From positions 1 to 60,592 of the forward strand of contig JALSQL010000012.1 in assembly GCA_026985435.1 (NCBI GenBank): 60,592 nucleotides of DNA. Reading direction: 5' to 3'. The translations under genes and the position numbers were made by a program. The stretch comes from Acidilobaceae archaeon. GTDB lineage: Archaea > Thermoproteota > Thermoprotei_A > Sulfolobales > Acidilobaceae. The notes under the pieces were generated by a model. That model saw only the letters and a list, made by a program, of their open reading frames with translations, searched no databases and was not told the DNA's origin. This document shows positions 24,689 through 32,980 of this stretch, piece after piece. The first letter of the stretch is position 1. Each line of letters opens with the position of its first letter.

Positions 24689-27481
24689 TTGAGGTCCCCC
24701 AGCGGCGCTGGGCTGGGTGTACGGCGCTTGGCCCAGGCGGACAGCAGGGAGTACGCCCTCGAGTTCTTCCGCGAGGAGGGCTTCGAGCGGAGGAGGTGCA
24801 GGGTCGGCGGCGAGTACTTCTGGACCCTCAACCCGGACTTCGACACCTGCCAGGACGCGCCCTGCGTGGAGTACTGGTTCGACCGCATACGCTCCCGGGG
24901 CCCCATGAGCGTGGGCGACGCTAGGAGGGCGTTCATAGGCTTCTTCCAGAGGCACGGCCACGAGCCCGTGGAGCCCAGGCCCGTCGTGGCGAGGTGGAGG
25001 GAGGACCTGTACCTCACGATAGCGAGTATAGTGGTGTTCCAGCCCCACGTGACCAGCGGCCTGGTGCCCCCGCCCGCGAACCCGCTGGTCATAAGCCAGC
25101 CCAGCGTCAGGCTCGAGGATATAGACAACGTCGGCCTCACCATAGGGAGGCACCTGACGTCCTTCGAGATGGCCGCCCACCACGCCTTCAACTACCCAGA
25201 CAAGAGGGTCTACTGGAAGGAGGAGACGGCCCGCTACGCCTTCGAGTTCTTCACCCGGGAGGTCGGCATCCCGCCCGAGATGATAGTATTCAAGGAGAGC
25301 TGGTGGGAGGGCGGCGGAAACGCGGGGCCCAGCTTCGAGGTCGCCGTGGGGGGCCTGGAGCTCGCCACCCTAGTCTTCATGCAGTACAAGGTGGCCGACG
25401 GCAGGTACGAGCCCATACCGCTCCGCATCGTGGACACCGGCTACGGGGTTGAGAGGATAGCGTGGTTCACACAGAAGACCCCCACGGCCTTCCATGCCAT
25501 ATACGGCGACCTCCTCGGCAGGTTCCGCAGCCTACTCGGCGTGGAGGAGCCCCCCGAGGATCTTATGTGGGCGGCCTTCAGGGCCGCCGGGCGCCTGGAC
25601 CCCGAGGACCCCGAGAGCCTCCAGGCCTACTATACCAGGGTGGCCAGGGCCTCCGGCATGGACGTCGAGGAGGCCCGGGCGGTGCTGGAGAGGGAGGCCA
25701 GGCTCTACAGCGTGCTAGACCACACCAAGACCATAGCCCTGATGCTGGCCGACGGCGTGGTGCCCAGCAATACTGGCGAGGGCTACCTGGCCAGGCTGGT
25801 CATAAGGAGGGCTCTCAGGCAGATGAGGCTCCTGGGAGCCGACGTCGACCTGGCCAGCCTCGTCGACCTCCAGATAGGGTTCTGGGCGGGCGACTTCCCC
25901 CGGATGCGGGAGGAGAGGAGCTACATACTCGACGCCGTCTCCCTGGAGGAGAGGAGGTTCCGTGAGACTCTCGAGAAGGGCGCCCGGCTCCTCGCCCAGC
26001 TACTGAAGCGCAAGAGGACCCTAACGCTCGACGACCTGATAACACTCTACGACAGCCACGGCGTCCCGCCCGAGGTCGTGGCAGAGGAGGCGGCCAGGCG
26101 GGGGGTCAAGGTTGAGGTCCCCCACAACTTCTACAGCATAGTCGCAGCCAGGCATAAGGCGCCGGAGCGCGTGAGAGCCATCGGCGAGAGGCCCGAGCTG
26201 CCAGACCACGTGGCCAGGGCCGTGGCCGGCCTGCCCGAGACGAGGAGGCTCTTCCACGAGGACCCCTACATGCGCCGGTTCAGGGCGCGCGTGGTGGCGG
26301 TGGTCGACGGCAGGTACCTGGTCCTCGACGCCACCGCATTCTACCCGAAGGGCGGAGGCCAGGACTACGACATTGGCGTCGTCAGGGGGCCCTGGGGCGA
26401 GGCCCGCGTCGTCGAGACGCACAAGGTCGGCGGTGTCATAGTGCACGTCCTCGACAGGCCCGTCGAGGCCTCCAGGGGCGACCAGGTCGAGGGCGAGATA
26501 GACTGGGTGAGGCGGTACAGGCTCATGAGGCACCACACGGCCACCCACATAGTGCTGGGGGCGGCCAGGAGGGTGCTCGGGAACCACGTCTGGCAGGCTG
26601 GCGCCGAGAAGACCGTGGAGAAGGCCAGGCTCGACATAACCCACCACAGGCCCCTCACCAGGGAGGAGATCCGGAGGATAGAGGAGCTGGCCAACAGGGT
26701 GGTCGACGAGAGGAGGCGCGTCCGGGCGGTGGTCATGGACAGGAACGAGGCCGAGAGGAGGTACGGGTTCCGGATCTACCAGGGCGGGGTCCCCATGGAG
26801 CCCAAGATAAGGATCCTCGAGGTCGAGGACTGGGACGTCGAGGCTTGCTTCGGCACCCACCTGGCTAACACCGGCGAGGCCGGGGCCATCAAGATAGTGA
26901 GGGCCGAGAGGATCCAGGACGGGGTCGTGAGGCTAGAGTACGTGGCGGCGACGAGGGTGGCGGAGGAGGCTGCCAGGCTCGAGGGCATACTCTCCGAGGC
27001 CGCCAGGCTGGCTGGGGGCGACCCGGAGTCGCTGCCCAGGCGCCTCTCGGGGCTCCTGGAGGAGGAGAGGAGGCTGAGGGAGAGCCTCCGCAGGTACCGC
27101 AGCCTGCTCCTCGACGCCCTCGATGCTAGGGCTGCCACGGCCAGGGAGGTGGACGGCCTGAAGACGCTAGCCTTCGAAATGCCGGAGCCCGACAGGAAGG
27201 CTGCCCAGGAGGTGCTCAGGAGGCTCACCAGCAGGCACCCAGAGCTGGTGGCAGCCGCCCTCATAGACTCTGGGGACGGCCTGCAGGTTGAGATCGCAGC
27301 CGGCAGCACGGCCGCCGGGAGGGTCGACCTGGGAGCCGTCGCCAGGGAGCTGGCGGCGCGCCTAGGCGGCAGGGGGGGCGGCCGCGGGCCGAGGGCCAGC
27401 CTCAGGCTCCCACGGGAGGCCCGCTCCAGGCTTGAGGAGGAGCTCGCCGCCGTGCTGGGCGAGGCCCTGAAGGGGAGCTAG
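24689..27481 (+). CDS. alaS: Alanyl-tRNA synthetase (archaeal type)
   Basis: Charges tRNA-Ala. The archaeal N-terminal Zn-like segment (residues 37-59), the class II core with FQPHVTSGLVPPPANPLVIS and the AlaRS motif 2/3 regions, the editing domain with HTATH (616-620) and CFGTH (720-724), and a C-terminal DHHA1-type oligomerisation region ending near 930 are all present. The zinc segment has C37, C54 and C59, but the partner of C37 is Gly40 where P. furiosus-type proteins have CxxC. The start could be TTG 24689 or, closer to homologues, TTG 24728 (LAQADSREYALEFF). In Sulfolobus-like genomes alaS follows the L10-L12 genes; here it is 19 kb away. Confidence 0.96.
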   Translation: MRSPSGAGLGVRRLAQADSREYALEFFREEGFERRRCRVGGEYFWTLNPDFDTCQDAPCVEYWFDRIRSRGPMSVGDARRAFIGFFQRHGHEPVEPRPVVARWREDLYLTIASIVVFQPHVTSGLVPPPANPLVISQPSVRLEDIDNVGLTIGRHLTSFEMAAHHAFNYPDKRVYWKEETARYAFEFFTREVGIPPEMIVFKESWWEGGGNAGPSFEVAVGGLELATLVFMQYKVADGRYEPIPLRIVDTGYGVERIAWFTQKTPTAFHAIYGDLLGRFRSLLGVEEPPEDLMWAAFRAAGRLDPEDPESLQAYYTRVARASGMDVEEARAVLEREARLYSVLDHTKTIALMLADGVVPSNTGEGYLARLVIRRALRQMRLLGADVDLASLVDLQIGFWAGDFPRMREERSYILDAVSLEERRFRETLEKGARLLAQLLKRKRTLTLDDLITLYDSHGVPPEVVAEEAARRGVKVEVPHNFYSIVAARHKAPERVRAIGERPELPDHVARAVAGLPETRRLFHEDPYMRRFRARVVAVVDGRYLVLDATAFYPKGGGQDYDIGVVRGPWGEARVVETHKVGGVIVHVLDRPVEASRGDQVEGEIDWVRRYRLMRHHTATHIVLGAARRVLGNHVWQAGAEKTVEKARLDITHHRPLTREEIRRIEELANRVVDERRRVRAVVMDRNEAERRYGFRIYQGGVPMEPKIRILEVEDWDVEACFGTHLANTGEAGAIKIVRAERIQDGVVRLEYVAATRVAEEAARLEGILSEAARLAGGDPESLPRRLSGLLEEERRLRESLRRYRSLLLDALDARAATAREVDGLKTLAFEMPEPDRKAAQEVLRRLTSRHPELVAAALIDSGDGLQVEIAAGSTAAGRVDLGAVARELAARLGGRGGGRGPRASLRLPREARSRLEEELAAVLGEALKGS

Positions 27482-27486
27482 GGTAG

Positions 27487-27496
27487 AACATATTCA
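27487..27496 (+). promoter_or_regulatory. TATA-like box before the broken surface-protein gene
   Basis: AACATATTCA lies about 30 bases before the GTG of the degenerate gene at 27522, the right spacing for a leaderless start. Confidence 0.35.
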
Positions 27497-27521
27497 CCTC
27501 GGAGCACCCGGGAATAGTGGG

Positions 27522-29620
27522 GTGCCCCGCGTAGCGCCAGCAAGGGCCCGGCTAGCGCTCGCCTTGCCCCTCGCAGCCCTCCTAGTAGCACTAGCCGCTC
27601 CGGCCCCCCACCTGGGGGCGGCTGGCGGCCGCCTGCAGCCCGGGCAGCCCAGCCCGCTGGAGGCTACGTGACAGAACCTAACCTGGTGCCCCTGCAGGCT
27701 TCTAGGCCTCGGGGGGTGGGCCTCCTCAGCGTACATCGGCGGCGGCGCTGTGGCGCTCCTCAACACCAGCGGCTCCACGGTGCTCGTAGCCTCCGGCCAC
27801 TCGGGCGACGGGCAGATACGCCTGGAGGCCCCCAAGCCGTGGACGCTCTACGTGCACGTCAGGGCATCGGGGGCCCTCCAGGGCTTCTACCGCGACACCA
27901 CCCTAGCCGTGGACACGCGGGGCTCCAACAGCGGCATCACCCTCCACCTGGAGAGGGCCACGGGCAAGGTCAGGGTGACGCCGACCGACTCCCTCACTGG
28001 CAAGAGCGTGGCGGGGGCCAGCATAGTCTTCCTTGGCCCGGTCAACTCGACACTGGAGCCCGGCGTGGACTACGAGCTCCCCTGGGGCTACTACACGGTG
28101 GCCGTGACGGCGCCCTACTACGAGGCCTACACCACCACAGTCTACCTGCAGCCGGGCGCCCTCGTGCAGGTCAACGCTAGCCTCGATAGGGTCCGAGTCC
28201 CCGTCACCCTCACCGTCGTGGACGGTGACTCCGGCTGCCCGCCAGCGTCTACAGTCACAGCCACGGCATTCTCGGGCGAGTCTGGCGACGCCCAGACGGC
28301 CTCCGGGGCTGGAAACCTCACGCTGGCGCTGCGCGTCGACGAGGAGTACACAGTCACAATCAGCACCCCCGGCTACCGTGAGGTCACCCTAAACGTCAAG
28401 CCGGGGGAGTCCCCCGGCTAGCCTCACCGTGACGCTCCACAGGCTACTCGTCACCGTCAGGGTTGAGGTGAGGGATGGAGCCACGGGCGCCTACGTCACC
28501 GGCCCCTCATCTCGCTCCAGGGCCAGACAGGCTCGTACTCCTCTCAAACCGGGCCCGACGGGGTGGCTGTACTCCAGGCGCCCTGGGGGTCCTACACCCT
28601 CCAGGCCACGGCCAGCGCATACGAGAACTACACGGCACCACTCACGATACCATCGCCTGGAGAAGCCAGCGGCACCCTAGAGGCCAACCTCACCCTGGAG
28701 ATGCACGCGACGACCCTGCTCATGAGGGTTGTCGACAGCGAGACCGGCATCCCAATACCGGCCAAGGCCACGGTAACCTCCAGCGAAATACCCTACGAGG
28801 CCACGGTCGACACACCACCCGAGGGAGGCACCCAACTAAGGATCACCTCGGGTAGATACGTCATTCACGTCGTGGCCCCCGGCTTCGAGCCAAAGAACGT
28901 CACCATAGACGTTACGGGCAACACCTACACCATAAACATATCCAGGAAACTCTCTAGGGTGACAATGAGCCTCGTAGACTCTATAACCGGCGCCCTGGTT
29001 CCCGTGTCAATAACTGTGTCAGGCCCCCTCTACCAGACCCTGGGCCTGGGCAATACTACAATACTAGCGGCGAGTGGAGCCGCACAGCTCGTACTGCTAC
29101 AAGGGATAACTTATACTATCTCAATAACCCCCTCAAATCATACTACTACCCAAGAACCATCCAGGTCACACCTAGAAACTCCTCAATGAGCCTGCAGGTG
29201 GCACTATCGCGGATACCCGTCGAGGCCACCTTCATTGTAGTCGACGGCAACGGCGAGATGGTAAAGGATGCCTATGTAGTCCTAAAGCTCTCCCAGTATT
29301 ATACGACAAGCGCCGAGCCGAGCAAGCCTGCATACGTGCTGGCAGGCAGGTATAGTGTTCAGGTAGTCTGCAAGGGCTCCATAATCCTCTACCCTGCCCC
29401 CGTTGACGTGAGGGAGTCAGGCGTCTACAGGATAGTCATAAACCCAAGCATGCTATAACGCCTCATCCACGACTGGCTATCCTACATAGCGGTGATCGTT
29501 ATTGCTGCAACCACCTCCCTAACGCTTGTCTACCAAGCCTACAAACACTACGCGGCCGCTCGCGAGGATCTGGAAAGTCTAAATCCTGAGAGACGGCAAG
29601 CCTCGAATGCCCCCACCTAG
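27522..29620 (+). pseudogene. Broken secreted beta-sandwich repeat protein with C-terminal membrane anchor
   Basis: Reading all three frames gives one continuous ancestral protein. A signal peptide starts at GTG 27522 (LALALPLAALLVALAAPAP) and runs into TGA at 27669. The body contains repeated carboxypeptidase-regulatory-like/PEGA-like beta domains (for example TPTDSLTGKSVAGASIVFLG). It needs frame changes near 27667, in the G-run at 27710-27716, in the C-run at 28411-28415 (one base too many), in the C-run at 28503-28506 (one too few) and near 29137 (one too few). A TAA at 29456-29458 then precedes an in-frame transmembrane helix (LSYIAVIVIAATTSLTLVYQ) ending at TAG 29620. Domain style resembles that in the protease at 36636. 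Sequencing error cannot be excluded. Confidence 0.75.
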
Positions 29621-29708
29621 CCGCCCGTGATCTACCCCCTGAACACACAAACACACAACTAGCCCTATATGCCTCCAGCAGGGGATAACTCCTAAACCCC
29701 ATCTCAAG

Positions 29709-30708
29709 CTAGGATCGTGTCACCTCATACCGGTGCTCCGAGCCGAACTCCCCTTCCCTGCCCGGCCTATACTCTGCAAGCCTAGCCTTCCAGGTGCGTC
29801 CATACGTCAATTCTAGTATCTCCTCTATAATGCCGGATGTGAGGGGGTCCACGTAGCCCGAGCCACTCACTCTGGGCGGCCTCAGCCAATAGCCGTAGAG
29901 TTTGATCCTGGCGCTGCCGACGTTTCTACCCCCACCTTCGAAGTCTAGCCTGTAGCCAGTGGCCCACCCGGCAGCAAGCATTGCCTTGAGTGCCTCTTCA
30001 ATATTCCCTTTAGAGTCTTCCTCCCCAGCGCCCCCCTCCCTCATCGATAACAGCGTGTGGGCGAATGTGCAGAGGTACCCCCTATGAATCGGCCTAGCAT
30101 GTAGAGGGCCTGGAGTGCTAGGGGCCTACTAGTGGAGGGGAATGTCCAGTACAGCGTGTCCACTTATATATTGGAGTGTTGCGGACCTTATAATTAGGGC
30201 CCTGGCGGACCCGTGCCTAGCAGAGGTGGTCAGCGCTCCAAGAGCTGGTGCCACCGCTATCGAGGGGCCCTCGTATGGCCCGTATACCTCTGGTTCGCCT
30301 ATGACACCCTCGGTATCCCTTAGCAACCTCGCCAATAGCTCCCTGACCCCCCAAGGTTCCCAGCCCGAAATGCTACAAATACTACAACACGCCCCCTGGG
30401 AGCGGCCTCCTCGGGGATCCTGTAACCTAGAAGCTTCACGACATTACCTCCCAGCTCGTAGACGCGCTCCAGGATATTCTTTAGGACGCCCGGTTTGTCC
30501 TCCACCATAATATCCAGATATCCAGTATGAAAGCCGCCTCCCCTGGGTAAACGGGCACCGCCGGCGTGACGTCCAGCGGCTCCAAAGGCCTTCCTCCACG
30601 TTCTCCGTCCACCTTCTCCCATCCGTTTATCTCGAGGCTTACTTTAGGGGTATTTGAGCTTCTCCTAAGCCTACCACCTTCTCGTCTGTTGCTTCCTTTA
30701 GCTAACAT
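29709..30708 (-). pseudogene. Broken ACT-V4R-like protein
   Basis: Fragments in alternating frames join into one protein on the minus strand. From about 30530 to 30345 there is a good ACT domain (VEDKPGVLKNILERVYELGG, then NVVKLLGYRIPEE). It continues after a G-run shift near 30348 as VRELLARLLRDTEGVIGEPE and RALIIRSATLQYIS. After a shift near 30163 it continues as LYWTFPSTSRPLALQALYML, and after a G-run shift near 30078 as the final 111 residues, ending at 29709, which resemble a V4R small-molecule-binding domain. A further shift lies near 30530 before the ACT domain. Four shifts in 1 kb mean it is not translated whole. The ACT call is firm; V4R is tentative. Confidence 0.65.
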
Positions 30709-30814
30709 CTAAAAGCCACCCTACCCCAGGGTTGGACAGAGGGCCATAGACCTAAAGGGGGGCCTCCACCTCTCACAAGGCCCACTAGCACCCTCCCCAG
30801 GAGGTGCATAGCAC

Positions 30815-31312
30815 GTGGGCGAAGATTCGGGATTAATGGTATCCAGAACCGCCGTGCTGGCCTGGGCTGGCCCCTTACTCGTATCGGCGGCCCTGCCAGG
30901 CTTGGAGGCCGATGTGGGGATAGTCCGGCTCGTGGGTGAGGCCCTCGAGGGCTCCAGCCTCCCGGTCGGCGACCCTCTCCGGGCTGCGAGGGTGCTGGCC
31001 GCCCTGTATGGCGGGGTGATCCTGTCATACAACCTGGACGGCCTGCTGGTCCCCCTCTCGAGGGCCCTCCCAGACTGGCCGGTGCGGGTTGTAGACGGCC
31101 GCCCGTGCGAGCCTACTGTGCTGGGGGTGGACGAGCTCCTGCGCGCCTGGGCCCTCCTACTGCGGGGGGAGGGTGGCGCTCTCGAGCGCTTGGGGCGCTG
31201 CAGCGTGGCCCCGGAGGGCCTCGCGCTCGCTGTTGGGGAGGGCGAGCTCCTCCCCCCGGTGGGCTTCGTGTCTACCCCTGAATCGCGGCAACGTGGCCCC
31301 GAGGACGGATAG
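30815..31312 (+). CDS. Hypothetical protein
   Basis: A 165-residue intact reading frame that I do not recognise. It is rich in Leu, Gly, Ala, Val and Glu and ends in a charged tail. The GTG at 30815 has GGAGGTG eight bases upstream (30800-30806), which supports real translation; an ATG lies at 30836. CTAAAAGCC near 30710 may be its TATA box. It begins right after the two broken genes but shows normal GC and no disruption. No transmembrane helix or known motif is seen. Confidence 0.5.
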   Translation: MGEDSGLMVSRTAVLAWAGPLLVSAALPGLEADVGIVRLVGEALEGSSLPVGDPLRAARVLAALYGGVILSYNLDGLLVPLSRALPDWPVRVVDGRPCEPTVLGVDELLRAWALLLRGEGGALERLGRCSVAPEGLALAVGEGELLPPVGFVSTPESRQRGPEDG

Positions 31313-31377
31313 TAGTAAACGCCGGGATGGCCGCCGGGCCGGGCCCAGCGTGGCGTTTGCCCGGGGGGCTTGGGGGG

Positions 31378-31578
31378 TCAGCCTCTAGAGTAGACTATGG
31401 ATGCCGCGGCGAGCGTTCCCACCGCCGCCAGGGAGACCGCTGCTAGAAGCCGTAGCACCGCTAGCACGAGCTTCTCGTCGTCCGCCAGGATGAGTAGCGC
31501 CGCCAGCCCCCAGGTTATGGCTAGGACTGCCAGGGCGGCTAGCAGCTCGCGCGGCCTAGGCTGGGCCAGGGTGGCCAC
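31378..31578 (-). CDS. Small two-helix membrane protein
   Basis: A 66-residue protein with two predicted transmembrane helices, about residues 11-31 (LLAALAVLAITWGLAALLIL) and 41-62 (LRLLAAVSLAAVGTLAAASI), joined by a short acidic loop ADDEK. It begins 14 bases after the aminopropyltransferase stop on the same strand and is probably cotranscribed. No family is recognised; the gene is supported by its clean membrane pattern and position. Confidence 0.5.
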   Translation of the reverse strand: MATLAQPRPRELLAALAVLAITWGLAALLILADDEKLVLAVLRLLAAVSLAAVGTLAAASIVYSRG

Positions 31579-31592
31579 CCCCCGGGAACACG

Positions 31593-32513
31593 CTAGACCG
31601 GCACGTAGACGGGGTTGTCGAGCGTGGCCACCCTCTTCTCCCTCGCCAGGATGTCGCGGGCGTAGCGGGGTAGGCTGAACATTCTCGCGTGGCTCTCGGG
31701 GTCGTAGAACCGGTTCTCCCCCTCGACGAGGCCCGGGAGGGCCTCGCCCACTCTCTCCGGTGTAAGTGTGGCCGGGTCCTTGTCGTCGCTAGCTATGACG
31801 AAGCTCCACTCGTCGTCGAAGCTCTTTATGAATACCGTGTAGCTGGCCACGTGCTTGAAAACGCTGGCTATAGTATTCCTTATGATGGCGTGGGTTGATA
31901 TGTCGTAGGACAGGCTCGTGGCCTGGGTCACGAACACGCCCCCGCTCCTCAGGATGGTCTTGGCCTTCTCGTAGAACTCCCTCACGTAGAGCTTGTACGC
32001 CGGCCCGCCCTCCGTGGGGTCTGCCAGGTCGGCTATCACCACGTCGAAGCCCTCCCCCCTCCTCGAGGCCTCCTCCACGTACTCCAGGCCATCGCCTATC
32101 ACGAGGTTGAGCCTCGGGTCCCCGAAGGCGCCCCGGTGCCATTCCGGCAGGTACCGCTTGGAGGCCTCGATCACCTCCCTGTCAATGTCGACCATCACAA
32201 CCTCCTCCACCGTACGGAACCTTAGAACCTCCCTGGCCGTCGCCCCCTCGCCTCCGCCGAGTATGAGGACCCTCCTAGGCGAGCCGTGGAGTATCATGGC
32301 TGGGTGGACCAGGGCCTCGTGGTAGACGTGCTCGTCGAGCTCGGCGCTCTGTATCTTACCGTCCAGGATCAGGGCCTTGCCCAGAGGGTCGAGAACCGCC
32401 ACCTCTATATCTTGGTATGGGCTGCGGCAGTGGCATATAAGCTCCCTCTTATGGAAGAGGTGGCCGCTTCCAGGTAGCTCCCACTCAACATACCAGTTCC
32501 ACAGGGGCTCCAC
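31593..32513 (-). CDS. speE: Polyamine aminopropyltransferase (spermidine/thermospermine synthase-like)
   Basis: Transfers aminopropyl groups from decarboxylated SAM to a polyamine and releases MTA. LILGGGEGATAREVLR (about residues 84-99) binds dcSAM, VVMVDIDREVIEAS follows, and VIADLADPTEGGPA is the polyamine-binding Asp loop. The gate-keeping segment is DGKIQSAELDEHVYHEALVH. QSAE-DE-xxYHE-xxxH is the form found in plant thermospermine synthase ACL5 and archaeal relatives, while classical spermidine synthases have QxTERDExxYQEM. This suggests long or thermospermine-type products, useful to thermophiles. Length 306 is normal. MTA would be recycled by the phosphorylase at 8928-9656. Confidence 0.9.
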   Translation of the reverse strand: MEPLWNWYVEWELPGSGHLFHKRELICHCRSPYQDIEVAVLDPLGKALILDGKIQSAELDEHVYHEALVHPAMILHGSPRRVLILGGGEGATAREVLRFRTVEEVVMVDIDREVIEASKRYLPEWHRGAFGDPRLNLVIGDGLEYVEEASRRGEGFDVVIADLADPTEGGPAYKLYVREFYEKAKTILRSGGVFVTQATSLSYDISTHAIIRNTIASVFKHVASYTVFIKSFDDEWSFVIASDDKDPATLTPERVGEALPGLVEGENRFYDPESHARMFSLPRYARDILAREKRVATLDNPVYVPV

Positions 32514-32560
32514 TGCAAGTCCACCCCTCAGGCCTCGGCTGGGGAGTCCAGCCCGGGCAT

Positions 32561-32570
32561 GATAAATACG
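32561..32570 (-). promoter_or_regulatory. TATA box of the aminopropyltransferase gene
   Basis: CGTATTTATC on the minus strand lies about 52 bases before the start codon, predicting transcription start near 32540 and a leader of about 27 bases. Confidence 0.45.
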
Positions 32571-32698
32571 CCCGACCCCCCGAGTGTATCACGGCAGGCA
32601 TACCTCCTTTCCCCCGCCAACTCCACCCTACAACCCAGGGTATCCAGGGGCCAGCCGTAGCTGGCAGACTAGACAACCCCGGGCGAGGGTGGCTAGGG

Positions 32699-32980
32699 TT
32701 GCGTGCCGGGCTGTGGGTGCTTGAGAGGCTCCGGCCTGCGGCGCTGGTTGTCGCCGCCGAGAGGCTGGCGGGGTGCCGGGGGGTGGAGTGCGCCCGCCGC
32801 GGCCTCGCCCTGATAGCGGCGAGGGCCCCCGACGGGTGGGTGAAGAGGAACGCCGAGTGGCTCCTAGCCCGCCCCGAGGCCCTGGCCCAGGCGGCCCGCC
32901 AGGCCCGCATGAACGGCGGCCCGCCCGAGAGCCTCGTAGGGGAGATACTGGCTAGGCTGGGCGAGGATAGTGAGGGCTAG
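32699..32980 (+). CDS. Small hypothetical protein
   Basis: A 93-residue helical, Ala/Arg-rich protein with two cysteines near residue 26-31. No known motif is recognised. The start TTG at 32699 follows GAGGGTGG, a weak ribosome binding site. Its stop overlaps the convergent HD-domain gene by four bases (CTAG), which is common between real neighbours in this window. It could be spurious in such a GC-rich sequence, but no competing gene occupies the region. Confidence 0.45.
   Translation: MRAGLWVLERLRPAALVVAAERLAGCRGVECARRGLALIAARAPDGWVKRNAEWLLARPEALAQAARQARMNGGPPESLVGEILARLGEDSEG

Noticed and set aside
26021..26860. A 279-codon open frame antisense to alaS
   Set aside because: It lies entirely inside a well-supported gene, its protein has biased composition without motifs, and GC-rich archaeal DNA yields many such antisense frames.
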